Assembly: GCF_000447205.1 (NCBI RefSeq)
Contig: NZ_AUWY01000074.1
Coordinates: 91,381-155,380, forward strand
Source: Sphingobium ummariense RL-3
GTDB taxonomy: Bacteria > Pseudomonadota > Alphaproteobacteria > Sphingomonadales > Sphingomonadaceae
DNA: 64,000 bases
Direction: 5' to 3'
Shown one piece after another: positions 1 through 7,604 of this stretch (the stretch's first letter is position 1; the number at the start of each line of letters is the position of its first letter). A model generated the notes under the pieces. That model made no database searches, had not been told where the DNA came from, and worked only from the letters and a program-made list of their open reading frames with translations. Both the position numbers and the translations under genes were made by a program.

Positions 1-1063
1 CCGCCACCACGCCCTCGGGGCTGAACGGCGGCTTCACCTCGCGCACGGCGTCGATGACGGTCAGGCCGTCGTCCTCTCCACCTTCCTGATGGCTGATCGC
101 CAGCGTCATGCTATCCTGCGAGCCGCCGGAAGGATCGACGAACGCGGCATAACTGATGCTGGAAACCGGCCCGCGCTCATAGGTGCCCAGCTCGACACAA
201 GCCTCCACCACCTCGATCGAGACGAACGCCTCCACGTCCTTGCGGAACTCAGCGCCATATTCAGCCGCCGCCGATGCCGGATCGTCCTTGAATGCCTCGG
301 TCAGGAAGTCGCCATCACGCGGCACGGTCGGATTCATGCGCCAGGTCGGTGCCTGCACCACCAGCACGTTGCCGGGCTTGCCATAGTGCTTCTTGTGCTT
401 GTTCCAGAGCAGGCCCTTGCGCGCATAAGGCGAGGAAATGCCGATCAGCATGGCGCCGGGGATGGTGGCCATGGCGGGCTTGATCGCCGCGTACAGATCC
501 GTGTCTGGATTGGCGCTATTTTCAGAGGCGTAGAACGCGCATTCATCCAGCACCGCCGCGACCACGGTTCGGCCTCGGCTGGTGCGCAGGTCGTTGGTGG
601 TAATCTCGGTCGCCAGCCCGTTGGTAAGCTCCAGCCCCTCAGCGGTGGACTTGGCGACCATCTGCTTAAGCAAGGGCTGCTCGAAATAGGCGCGCAGGTA
701 GGACAGGCAGACCTTGGCCTGCCGGCGGTCCACCGCGATCAACTGCACCACGCCCGTCTCACCCTTCACCAGCCGGGCCAGGAAGCCCATCTGCTCAGCG
801 CCGAATGTGGCGAGCCATGCCACCAGCGCCGCCGCCTTCACGTCCTTTCCCGCGCGACGGCCGCAGACGAACCACGCCTCGGTTGACGGCTCGGTCGGTG
901 CTTCGGCGCGCCCGGTGATCTCCGTGAAGATGGCAAGCTCGGCATCGTCCAGGGGTTCGCCGAACAGCGCCTTGTCGATCACGCGCCATACAGCCCAGCT
1001 ATCGCCATCGAACCACGAACCGAACAGGTGGGGGTCACGGCAGGCTTCCGAGAACGTAATCAT
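1..1063 (-). CDS. Phage terminase large subunit, partial (C-terminus off the left edge)
   Basis: This is the DNA-packaging motor: an ATPase that drives DNA into procapsids plus a nuclease that cuts concatemers. The visible 354 residues start at an ATG that overlaps the stop of the upstream small subunit (ATGA). A Walker A-like motif GRRAGKD sits at about residues 68-74, preceded by AWFVC. A Walker B motif VAAVLDE is at about 168-174, and the start of the RNase H-like nuclease domain (AAFVDPSGG, first metal-binding Asp about residue 310) is present. The rest of the nuclease is beyond the window. The frame is open without interruption. Its place directly after a small-subunit-like gene is the normal packaging-module order. 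Confidence 0.9.
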   Translation of the reverse strand, partial: MITFSEACRDPHLFGSWFDGDSWAVWRVIDKALFGEPLDDAELAIFTEITGRAEAPTEPSTEAWFVCGRRAGKDVKAAALVAWLATFGAEQMGFLARLVKGETGVVQLIAVDRRQAKVCLSYLRAYFEQPLLKQMVAKSTAEGLELTNGLATEITTNDLRTSRGRTVVAAVLDECAFYASENSANPDTDLYAAIKPAMATIPGAMLIGISSPYARKGLLWNKHKKHYGKPGNVLVVQAPTWRMNPTVPRDGDFLTEAFKDDPASAAAEYGAEFRKDVEAFVSIEVVEACVELGTYERGPVSSISYAAFVDPSGGSQDSMTLAISHQEGGEDDGLTVIDAVREVKPPFSPEGVVA

Positions 1064-1473
1064 GCCGCCCTCGCCTTCTCAGCCGCCTTGCGGGCCGCAT
1101 ACTCGCTCAGGGTCGGGGTGACGTTGCGCTGGCGCCGCTCAAGGCCAACACTCTCCAGCAGGCGGCGCAGGTTGCCGGCCGTGCGCTGGTATAGGTCCAG
1201 GTCGGAAGGCTGGGCAGCACCAGCAGTCGCGAACGCAGCTTCCATGCGCTCAAGCTCAACGGTCAGGGTTGCGGCGCGGCGAATGATCGAACGCTCTGCC
1301 TCGCTGATCGCATCCTCGCCTCCAAGGTCGGACACATGGAGGCTGACAAGATCGCGCAGGCGACGAACCCATGTTGAGCGCCCATCGACGCCCGGCAGGA
1401 CTGCCGAACCGTTGGTGACGCGGCTCCTTGCCATCACCTTGTTGTCCGGTTGATCGGGGCTAATGGCGGACAT
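1060..1473 (-). CDS. Putative terminase small subunit or packaging-associated protein
   Basis: A 137-residue, charged, mostly helical protein ending in a basic alanine-rich tail (SEYAARKAAEKARAA). The start at 1473 is chosen because GGAG lies just upstream of that ATG; a longer reading would begin at 1533. Its stop overlaps the large-terminase ATG by ATGA, so the two are translationally coupled. No catalytic motif is visible. Assignment as the small, DNA-recognising terminase subunit rests on size and position directly before the large subunit; similar small genes in alphaproteobacterial prophages are often left as hypothetical. Confidence 0.6.
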   Translation of the reverse strand: MSAISPDQPDNKVMARSRVTNGSAVLPGVDGRSTWVRRLRDLVSLHVSDLGGEDAISEAERSIIRRAATLTVELERMEAAFATAGAAQPSDLDLYQRTAGNLRRLLESVGLERRQRNVTPTLSEYAARKAAEKARAA

Positions 1474-1671
1474 TTTGGCTCCAACGGGCGGATACTGTGC
1501 GGACACGATTGCCATATGCCGATGCATTATCAAGGTATTTCAATACATATGTCACAACTTGTCCACTGATAGACTATCAGATGACATGCATTGTCAGGGT
1601 GGTTTGCGCTGGCCATGACGACCGGGAAAAATCCTCCGTCAGGGACTTTGCGAGCGCGATGCAAATCCGCC
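1474..1671. other. AT-rich intergenic stretch between rep and the terminase genes
   Basis: About 200 bases without a convincing gene. The part from about 1510 to 1610 is clearly richer in A/T than its surroundings, with TATG/CATA runs and short inverted repeats (for example CTGATAG-ACTATCAG near 1566-1580). It follows the 3' end of the RepA-like gene, which itself carries clustered TGTCCC repeats. An AT-rich tract beside rep-proximal repeats is what a replication origin of a satellite or plasmid-like element usually looks like; this is inference. It must also hold whatever promoter serves the terminase genes, if they are not read through from rep. Confidence 0.4.
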
Positions 1672-2826
1672 CTATTCATTCAGCCAGCCCACGGTGTTCC
1701 CGCGACCATCATCATCGGGCGCGTTGGGATCGTCGCTAGGACAAACCTCCTTTAGAATACCCCCTGTCCCATGTGTCCCAATGTCCCAATCAGCAGGTGA
1801 TGCTCCGTCATTTGGGACGATGGGACCGTTGGGACACCTGAACTGGCCCCTACCTGTTTTCTCGACTTCGCCGTCATGGGCCATACGGGTGAGGCACTTG
1901 CGCACAGCCTCGTAGCTCTTGCTCAAAAGGTCGGAAATCTCCCGCGCAGACAGGGGTTCATCGCTCATCCTAAGGGTTTGGAGGATCGCCTGGCGCTCTG
2001 TCGTCTTGCCCACTTCATGGGCCGCGCCAAGGATGATCCATGTCCCAATGTCCCGTTTGAACTCTAGCGCTGTCTCAACCTCTTCTATGTCCCTCCCCCG
2101 GACATAGAGCACGGTCTTCGCTGTCCCAATGTCCCGTTTGAGCACCATGACGGTATCCGCCGCGCCGGTCAGGCCGCGTGTACCGCTGACCGCATCGAAC
2201 GGGTCTTCTGCTTCCATCTTGCGGGTATGGTGCACGACAACGACCGCGAGGCGGTGGCGTGTTGCGAAGGCATGCAGGCCGGTCATGGTCCTATAGTCAG
2301 CATCGTATAGCTGTTCGGTGCCCTTCGCGGCGGGGCGCACCTTGGCCAGCACGTCGATGATCAGCAGCCGTGGGCTCTCGACATCCTGCGCCCACGCCTC
2401 CAGTTCATTTAAGCAGCCCTCGTCCAGCGTGGGCCATTCGGTCATGAAGGTCAGCCGCTGCGGGGCCAAGTGACGGCCCATGACCTTGAGGCGGCTTTGC
2501 AATCTGCGCCGATTGTCTTCCAGCGCCAGATACAGGACATCGCCCTGCTGGCACTTGATCGAGCCGAAAGCCACGCCGCCGCTCGACACTGCAATGGCCA
2601 GGTCCATTGCCGTCCAGGACTTTCCGATCTTGGGAGCGCCAGCGAACAAGGTCAGGCCCTCGGCAACGTATCCGGGCACGACGTAGCGGATCGGATCGAA
2701 CTGCATGCCCATCAGCGCGCTTGCTGATATGCCTTCGCGAGCAGCCAGCCCCTTCTGAGGGGGCTGGCCTGCCATCAAGGGGCTATGCGCCGCCGGATGA
2801 GCCTCTATCTGTTCCCAGCTTCTCAT
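1672..2826 (-). CDS. RepA-like AAA ATPase (replicative helicase/primase-associated)
   Basis: A 384-residue protein of the RepA/AAA_25 type (RecA-fold hexameric helicase family). Walker A GAPKIGKS is at residues 63-70, Walker B LLIID at 155-159, and the VVVVHHTRK motif around 195-203 is typical of RepA/DnaB-like ATPases. Residues about 280-330 look like a winged helix (AREISDLLSKSYEAVRKCLTRM). The C-terminal 50 residues are low-complexity and are encoded by DNA repeats. The start at 2826 is chosen because its ATG overlaps the upstream stop by ATGA; the open frame extends further upstream but would bury the preceding gene. It probably drives autonomous replication of the element after excision. 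Confidence 0.8.
   Translation of the reverse strand: MRSWEQIEAHPAAHSPLMAGQPPQKGLAAREGISASALMGMQFDPIRYVVPGYVAEGLTLFAGAPKIGKSWTAMDLAIAVSSGGVAFGSIKCQQGDVLYLALEDNRRRLQSRLKVMGRHLAPQRLTFMTEWPTLDEGCLNELEAWAQDVESPRLLIIDVLAKVRPAAKGTEQLYDADYRTMTGLHAFATRHRLAVVVVHHTRKMEAEDPFDAVSGTRGLTGAADTVMVLKRDIGTAKTVLYVRGRDIEEVETALEFKRDIGTWIILGAAHEVGKTTERQAILQTLRMSDEPLSAREISDLLSKSYEAVRKCLTRMAHDGEVEKTGRGQFRCPNGPIVPNDGASPADWDIGTHGTGGILKEVCPSDDPNAPDDDGRGNTVGWLNE
1765..2141. repeat. Clustered TGTCCC iteron-like repeats inside the 3' part of rep
   Basis: TGTCCC occurs at 1765, 1774 and 1782 on the plus strand and in the opposite orientation at 1814-1836 (GGGAC units about 8-10 bases apart), giving an inverted cluster of six half-sites in about 72 bases. 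Two further 20-nt direct copies (TGTCCCAATGTCCCGTTTGA) begin at 2041 and 2122, 81 bases apart. In the protein the repeats encode DIGT three times and the PNGPIVPN stretch, so the protein tail appears shaped by the DNA repeat. Function as Rep binding sites is inferred. Confidence 0.6.
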
Positions 2827-3116
2827 TGCGGCAGGGTCTCCAGCATCTCGGCCGTGTCGGCGACGATCAGCAAACGGCGACACTGCTCCGCCACCATCTC
2901 CAGTGCCTCCAGCGTCGCGGGCGAGAGCATCCATTCTGTTGCGGTATCGATTACCAGCCAGCACAATTGCCGGGCGCCCGGCGCGTCTTTCAGCTGCGGT
3001 ATCTTCGCTGTCGCTATGTTGCGTGCGATGCGGATGCGGTCGCGCTGCTTGTGTTCGGCATCGGATATGGTCGGCAAAAAGATGCGAACCGGATCCAGCA
3101 CGCGCTGATCATCCAT
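2823..3116 (-). CDS. Small element-encoded protein of unknown function
   Basis: A 97-residue protein starting MDDQRVLDPVRIFLP, overlapping the preceding small gene by 8 bases and the rep gene by 4 (ATGA). The chain of overlaps supports this start rather than the much longer upstream open frame. It contains no motif I recognise; the sequence CWLVIDTATEWMLS followed by helices could be a small alpha/beta fold. Its position between the AlpA-like regulator and rep suggests an accessory replication or control role, but nothing in the sequence proves it. Confidence 0.6.
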   Translation of the reverse strand: MDDQRVLDPVRIFLPTISDAEHKQRDRIRIARNIATAKIPQLKDAPGARQLCWLVIDTATEWMLSPATLEALEMVAEQCRRLLIVADTAEMLETLPQ

Positions 3117-3294
3117 GGCCGGCCACTCCGAACGCCATGGGTGCAAGGAGTGCCGCGCGGTGGACCGACAGGCCATGACGCGCCGCCAGATATTGGATGC
3201 GGGCCGCCGCCGTGCTATATGCGCCGATGTCATCCGCCAAGAGACACACGGCGCCTTCGCCCTTGCGGGCGGGGGCGTTCCGTTTGCAGGCCAT
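3109..3294 (-). CDS. Very small element-encoded protein, unknown
   Basis: A 61-residue basic protein (MACKRNAPARKGEG...) whose ATG lies three bases after the stop of the AlpA-like gene and whose stop overlaps the next gene by 8 bases. The tight packing is the main support. No domain is recognised. The middle section (STAAARIQYLAARHGLSVHRAALLA) reads as a helical segment. Confidence 0.5.
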   Translation of the reverse strand: MACKRNAPARKGEGAVCLLADDIGAYSTAAARIQYLAARHGLSVHRAALLAPMAFGVAGHG

Positions 3295-3297
3295 CGG

Positions 3298-3516
3298 TCA
3301 AGCCCCTGCCCTGCGCGACCGGCGTTGGTTCGGGTGGCGCTCGCGGCTTTCGATCCACGCGAGAATCGACTGACGACGATAGAGGATGCGCCCGCCCATC
3401 TCGACATACGGAATGCCGTTGGGCTGGTCCTGCCAGCGAGCGACTGTGCGAGGGGTGACGTGCAACTCAGAGGCGAGCTGGTCACGGGTGAGATAATCTT
3501 GAAGCAAGGCGCTCAT
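3298..3516 (-). CDS. AlpA-like helix-turn-helix regulator / excisionase
   Basis: A 72-residue protein with a MerR-like winged helix (HTH_17/AlpA type): LTRDQLASELHVTPRTVARW forms the helix-turn-helix and GGRILYRRQSILAWIESRE is the typical wing and C-terminal helix. In P4-like and PICI satellites such proteins activate int or excision and switch on the element; in prophages they serve as excisionases. Here it is the first gene of a four-gene operon (alpA, two small genes, rep). The upstream gap holds repeated TTGTC motifs which could be its operator. Confidence 0.75.
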   Translation of the reverse strand: MSALLQDYLTRDQLASELHVTPRTVARWQDQPNGIPYVEMGGRILYRRQSILAWIESRERHPNQRRSRRAGA

Positions 3517-3567
3517 CTGCTGCCATTCCTTTCGGTTCGGGTGACAGCAGATGAAATATTCTGGATA

Positions 3568-3633
3568 TTGTCCCCGGCGCCAATTGTCGAAGGCGCAAAT
3601 TTGTCGGGATTTCCGTTACTATTTGTCGGGATT
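3568..3633. repeat. Four spaced TTGTC repeats upstream of the AlpA-like operon
   Basis: TTGTC begins at 3568, 3584, 3601 and 3623, spaced 16, 17 and 22 bases. The last two copies extend to a 13-nt perfect direct repeat (ATTTGTCGGGATT at 3599-3611 and 3621-3633). The tract fills the 102-base gap between the alpA start and the end of the upstream hypothetical gene. Such helically spaced direct repeats are expected of an operator, of integrase arm or Xis sites, or of an iteron set; which of these applies is not decidable from sequence. Confidence 0.5.
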
Positions 3634-4200
3634 GGTTTCGCGAAACTCCGACAGAACTTGTTCACGCGCTCTTCGGCAGGTGTCCCGAGATGCCTTAAAC
3701 GTCTCTTCCATGACAGTCTGCTTCATATTCGCCAAGTCAGCCATATCGCCGTGCGCACGCATCGCCGCCTTCACACTTTCCAACTTGGCCGGCCGGGGGC
3801 CTCTGGTCGCAGTGGGGTGCGCCAGGATGGTCGCCGACGCTGGGAGCAAAGCCGATCTCAGCCGTATCTCGGAAAAGAACATGCGGGGCGCGCCGGCCAG
3901 CAGTACACCATCAGCGTTCTCGGTCGCCCAAATATGTCGAGGAACCTCAATCTCGCCTTCTTCATCAAACCCGATCGCAACGATGCTTCCCTTGTGGAGC
4001 ATCGACCGAAGAATCGGTTCAGCCTTTCTGGCCAGTTCTCGTTCCCGATAGTTCAGATTAGGGGGGATTCTGCCGGCCTCAGCGTAATGTCTTCGGACCT
4101 TTTCGATCTCTGCCGCTTCATCTGCAAAGCGCGCTTCTATCACCAATCGGATGGCGCTCCGGCAATCGAGATACCCGTCAGGCACGAAAGCGACCATCAC
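3619..4200 (-). CDS. Hypothetical protein following the integrase
   Basis: A 193-residue protein, starting either at a GTG that overlaps the integrase stop (GTGA) or at the ATG right after it. It contains SIVAIGFDEEGEIEVPRHIWA, and an N-terminal charged helix, but no family I recognise. The direct coupling to int suggests it is expressed with it and might be an integration or immunity accessory; that is inference. The C-terminus (EETFKASRDTCRRAREQVLSEF region) is helical and basic. Confidence 0.65.
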   Translation of the reverse strand: MMVAFVPDGYLDCRSAIRLVIEARFADEAAEIEKVRRHYAEAGRIPPNLNYRERELARKAEPILRSMLHKGSIVAIGFDEEGEIEVPRHIWATENADGVLLAGAPRMFFSEIRLRSALLPASATILAHPTATRGPRPAKLESVKAAMRAHGDMADLANMKQTVMEETFKASRDTCRRAREQVLSEFRETNPDK

Positions 4201-5441
4201 ACACCCCCTTTCATCGGCACGACTTCCGCACTCTCACCCGCCGGCATGACGATCGCGCCGACGCGCTCCGTCGCCTGCCGCAGAGGATCATCCATCAGGT
4301 GGCTATAGCGCGCTGTGGTCGCCGGCTGGCTGTGCCCCAGCAGTGCGCCAATGATCGGCAGAGAAAGGCCGGCAGAGGCCAGGACGCTCGCATAGGTGTG
4401 CCGTAGGTCGTGGACGCGCGCGGAGGGCTTCACGACCGTTTTTTCCTCGTCACCCACCTTCACAGTTTCCACCGTAACGATTCCTGCCGCGACACAGACT
4501 TCCCGCCATGCCTTCTTGATCTCCTCGCGGTGTCCGCTGCCCCCTCTGCTGGGAAATACATACTCGGCATCCTTCCCAACCTTTTCGCGAAGGCCGGCAA
4601 GAAGTTGACGCGCTGGCGCCGATAATGGGACCCGGTGCAACGTCTTCTGCTTGGTCGTACTGCCGGGTTTGGTCCAGACGCCCGACGCCAAGTCGAATTG
4701 ATCCCAGCGCGCCGCAAGCACCTCTCCCCGGCGAGCGCCGGTGAGCAACAGCAGGCGAATGATGTTTGCCGCCTGCTGATCGTCCAAGTCGGCGAGCGCC
4801 GTTGTCAGGCTGACCAGCTCGGCGGGGGAAAGGTAGCGGTGCCGCTTCTCTTCATGATTGCGCTCTAGACCCTTCGCAGGGTTGTCGGCGCGCCAGCGCC
4901 ATTTCATGGCCAGCGCGAACATCTTGGACAGGACGGCCACGGTGCGATTAGCGAGATAGGGCGCGCCACTGCGCGTGATCTTGCGGTGCAGCGCGTCGAT
5001 ATCGGTAAATTCGACTTCGGCGACCTTCTTATGCTTGAGCGCGGGCAGAATGTGCCGAGCAATAAGAGCCCTGTAGTCGCGGGCCGTCGCGGGCCGCTTC
5101 TTAGCGAGGTGTTCTTCCTCGAACCGCTTGCACAGATCCGCAATCGTCTTGGCGTCACGATCGGCTTCAACCTCAGCCATGGGATCCTGGCCAACATCAA
5201 TGCGCTTCTTGAGGCTTGCCGCCTCATCGCGCGCGACACTGGTCTTCCAGTCGGGGTATGATCCGATGGTATATCGCCGCTCCCGTCCGCTGCGGGTTCG
5301 ATAGTTCAGAATGAATGACCGCGCGCCAGCCGCCGTGACGCGAACGCCAAAGCCCTTCACGTCGCTGTCATAGGTGATCCTGTTGCCCTTTGCCGGCATC
5401 GGCAGGGCCTTAACGCAAGTGTCGGTAAGCTTCTGAGCCAT
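4197..5441 (-). CDS. int: Tyrosine-type site-specific integrase (P4/DUF4102 type)
   Basis: Catalyses integration and excision of the element at a tRNA gene. The N-terminal arm-binding DUF4102 domain is visible (VKGFGVRVTAAGARSFILNYR, RRYTIGSYPDW), then a SAM-like core-binding domain, then the catalytic domain. Using the start at 5441, catalytic residues are Arg about 237 (LLTGARRGEVLAARW), His-x-x-Arg about 344-347 (HDLRHTYAS), His about 370 (LLGHSQPATTARYSH) and the Tyr nucleophile about 379. The 414-residue length is normal. An upstream TTG at 5486 would add 15 residues; neither start has a clear ribosome binding site. It reads away from the adjacent att site, being the first gene inside the element. 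Confidence 0.93.
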   Translation of the reverse strand: MAQKLTDTCVKALPMPAKGNRITYDSDVKGFGVRVTAAGARSFILNYRTRSGRERRYTIGSYPDWKTSVARDEAASLKKRIDVGQDPMAEVEADRDAKTIADLCKRFEEEHLAKKRPATARDYRALIARHILPALKHKKVAEVEFTDIDALHRKITRSGAPYLANRTVAVLSKMFALAMKWRWRADNPAKGLERNHEEKRHRYLSPAELVSLTTALADLDDQQAANIIRLLLLTGARRGEVLAARWDQFDLASGVWTKPGSTTKQKTLHRVPLSAPARQLLAGLREKVGKDAEYVFPSRGGSGHREEIKKAWREVCVAAGIVTVETVKVGDEEKTVVKPSARVHDLRHTYASVLASAGLSLPIIGALLGHSQPATTARYSHLMDDPLRQATERVGAIVMPAGESAEVVPMKGGV

Positions 5442-5609
5442 GTCTGCGTGTCCGCATTGTGTCCGTCCATTCAACGGACTTTCCAATGCTGCTTATGTCG
5501 CTCAATGTCCTGATTTGTCAACGCATAATGCACGCAAAACAGCCGTTTATTTGCGGACACGGTCAAGATCGACGCGTTCTCACCATTTCCAAATCGGTCA
5601 TGGAAAGAA

Positions 5610-5654
5610 CTTTTAATCAGTAGGTCGCTGGTTCGAATCCAGCAGGGCTCACCA
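5610..5654 (+). tRNA. tRNA-Lys(TTT) 3' fragment: attachment-site scar
   Basis: From the anticodon loop CTTTTAA (anticodon TTT, Lys) through the 3' anticodon stem, variable loop, T arm (GCTGG-TTCGAAT-CCAGC) and acceptor strand AGGGCTC to ACCA at 5651-5654, the sequence is a normal tRNA 3' half. Bases upstream of 5610 do not pair with the anticodon stem, and there is no D arm or 5' acceptor strand, so this is not a working tRNA. It is the duplicated 3' end left by integration, marking the right junction. Confidence 0.85.
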
Positions 5655-5829
5655 CCATCACCGATGAAATCCCGTGACGGCGGCCATGCCGTCGCACGGA
5701 CGCGCCGCCGTTGCCAACCGTGCGGACGGCATGGGGCGCGTAACCGATCGCGTGCCTGTCCCGAACCCATCGCGCAAGGCAATGGGAGCTTGAGGACGAC
5801 GACGTTGGTGCAGCGATGGGGAATCATGG

Positions 5830-6257
5830 ATGCCGGCCTGGCTCCGGGCTGGACAGCGATCCCGCTGCGCCCGCCCGCTGCGCCTGATCGTCGGCTATGG
5901 CTTCCTGGAGCATAGCTTTGCCAGGCTGGGCCGGGGCGTCGATGGATTCGCGTATTCCTGCAGGAAATCGGCATGCGCATTCCGTCGCTGCTGGCTTGGG
6001 CCACCGTGCTGGTCGAGATATTCGGCGGCCTTGCGTTCCTGCTGGGCGTGTTCGTCGCGCTGGCCAGCATCCCGATGGCGATCGTGCCGCTGGTCGCGAT
6101 CTTCACCGTGCATCTGCCCAACGGGTTCAGTTCCATCAAGCTGCAGGCATTCGGCCGGGCTATGAGTGCGATCTTCTGTACCTGGCTACCCTCGCGGCGC
6201 TGGTGTTCGGGGCGCGGGTCCGCTCTCGATCGACCGGCTGATCGCGCGGCGGTGCCC
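5830..6257 (+). pseudogene. DoxX-family membrane protein, frameshifted remnant
   Basis: Pieces of a DoxX protein are readable in three frames in order: LRLIVGYGFLEHSFARLGRG from about 5880, MRIPSLLAWATVLVEIFGGL through FTVHLPNGFSSIKLQAFG from 5973, then GYECDLLYLATLAALVFGA near 6160-6220 and finally GPLSIDRLIARR to about 6257. At least three frame changes (near 5955, near 6155 with probable loss of a short stretch, and near 6222) break it. Intact DoxX proteins are about 130-150 residues with four membrane helices. It lies just outside the element junction and is probably decaying chromosomal DNA. Confidence 0.75.
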
Positions 6258-6270
6258 TGACCCCCGGCAC

Positions 6271-7572
6271 CTAAGGCAGCGAGTGGCGGAACACCGCGAT
6301 GCGTCGGCTGGCGGCAAGGCTGGCCAAGGCAGTGGTCACGCAGGCGATGGGGACCAGAAGCAGTCCGATGCCGAGGCTGTTGCCGATGCCGACGGCGCCT
6401 GCCAGGTCGCTCGCCAGCCCGACGATCAGCGGTCCAAGCGCCGGCCCCAGCAGTCCGCTTCCGATCATAGCGAGGCTCGACGCCATCCCCTCTCGGCCAG
6501 CGCCCGCAACCAAATGGGCCGCACCGAAGGCATAGGGCAGCATGAAGGCGAAGCTGAACATCGCCGGCACGAAAAGGGCGATCGCCATCCAGGGAGTCTG
6601 GACGAACAGCGCCGCCGTCGTGGTAAGCGCGGCTACGCACAAGGCGATGGCCGGTGGGCGCAGCAGCGCGGTCGAGCCGCGTCGACGCGCGACGTCGAAC
6701 CCCCTCCCCCCCAGCAGCGTCCCTGCCGCCCCCAGGAGCCCCTGCAACAGGCCGAAGGCGACGCCTGCCTCCGTCACTGTCAGTGCGTGGGTGCGGATGA
6801 GGAAGGTTGCGGCGAAGGCGTAGAAGGGCGTTGCCGCGAAGCCGATGCTGATCGCGGCGATGAAGAGCGCGCGGAACGCCGGGGTGGCGAGCAGCGCCCT
6901 GCTGGATTGCCAGAAGGATGTGCCGGCGTTTGGCCGCGCCAGGGGAGGCGTCGGCCCGGCCGCCCAGAAGGCGAGGACGCCGATCGCCGCGCCGCAGAGG
7001 CCGGCGCCGACCAGCGCGACCCGCCAGCCGAACGCATCGGCCATCGCGCCCCCCGCGCCGAAGCCGACCATGGTGCCGATGGGTATGCCCATCGAAAAGA
7101 GGCCGAGGGAGAAACCACGTCGGTCGGGCCGGATTTTGCGCGCGATGAGCGTGTGGCCGGCGGGCACGGCCCCGGCTTCACCCAGCGCGACGCCGAAGCG
7201 GGACGCGGCCAGTGAGGTGAACCCCACGGCAAATCCGCCCAGCGCCGTCATGGCGCTCCAGACGAGCGTGCAGGCCAGAAGGACGTTGCGCGGCGACCCG
7301 CGGTCGCACTGGCGCGCCATCGGCAGGGAGAGCAGCACGTAGCAGAGGGCGAAGGCGATGCCGGTGATCAGCCCGATCTGCGTGTCGGTGAGCAGCAGTT
7401 CGGCCTTGATCGCTTCGGCGAGGATGAAGGGCAGGATGCGGTCGATCTGGGCGAAGATGCTCACGAGGAAGAGCGACGCGAGGAGCAGCGCAGCGCGCTT
7501 CCGTTCGAAATAGGTTCCGTCCTGAAGGTCAGGCGTCTCGTTCGCCGCGTCCGCAGTGGCTGTCATCGTCAT
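6271..7572 (-). CDS. MFS transporter
   Basis: A major facilitator superfamily protein of about 433 residues with some 12 hydrophobic helices. The conserved loop between helices 2 and 3 is degenerate (MARQCDRGSPRNVL), and the family features FGVALGEAGAVPAG and RRGFSLGLFSMGIPIGTMVG are present, as in sphingomonad MFS proteins of the spinster-like/sugar-phosphate group. The start at 7572 follows the upstream SDR stop by about 32 bases. Third gene of an AraC-SDR-MFS set on the same strand; the substrate is unknown but probably the compound handled by the SDR. Confidence 0.85.
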   Translation of the reverse strand: MTMTATADAANETPDLQDGTYFERKRAALLLASLFLVSIFAQIDRILPFILAEAIKAELLLTDTQIGLITGIAFALCYVLLSLPMARQCDRGSPRNVLLACTLVWSAMTALGGFAVGFTSLAASRFGVALGEAGAVPAGHTLIARKIRPDRRGFSLGLFSMGIPIGTMVGFGAGGAMADAFGWRVALVGAGLCGAAIGVLAFWAAGPTPPLARPNAGTSFWQSSRALLATPAFRALFIAAISIGFAATPFYAFAATFLIRTHALTVTEAGVAFGLLQGLLGAAGTLLGGRGFDVARRRGSTALLRPPAIALCVAALTTTAALFVQTPWMAIALFVPAMFSFAFMLPYAFGAAHLVAGAGREGMASSLAMIGSGLLGPALGPLIVGLASDLAGAVGIGNSLGIGLLLVPIACVTTALASLAASRRIAVFRHSLP

Positions 7573-7604
7573 GCTGACTAGTCCTGATCCTGGTAGCCGG
7601 CGCT

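Larger units (their letters stand above)
1..5654. mobile_element. Integrated phage-like or satellite element, right end
   Basis: All genes here read on the minus strand in the order integrase, hypothetical, AlpA-like regulator, two small proteins, RepA-like ATPase, terminase small-like, terminase large, the last cut by the window edge. The right boundary is a 45-nt piece of the 3' half of a tRNA-Lys gene, the usual scar of a tyrosine integrase that targets tRNA 3' ends. The intact tRNA-Lys should therefore lie left of the window. No lysis, tail or repressor gene is visible in this part. A replication gene placed directly before the packaging genes, with an AlpA-type regulator, fits PICI-like phage satellites, including capsid-forming ones, but a compact prophage cannot be excluded without the left side. 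Confidence 0.85.

Noticed and set aside
89..886. A 265-codon plus-strand open frame at the left edge
   Set aside because: Antisense to the terminase large subunit, which has Walker and nuclease motifs in the minus frame that runs off the window.
5610..5654. Functional tRNA-Lys gene
   Set aside because: The 5' acceptor strand, D arm and 5' anticodon stem are missing.
5471..6640. A 389-codon minus-strand open frame across the att site
   Set aside because: It spans the tRNA scar and the DoxX remnant and has no coherent product; a chance frame.
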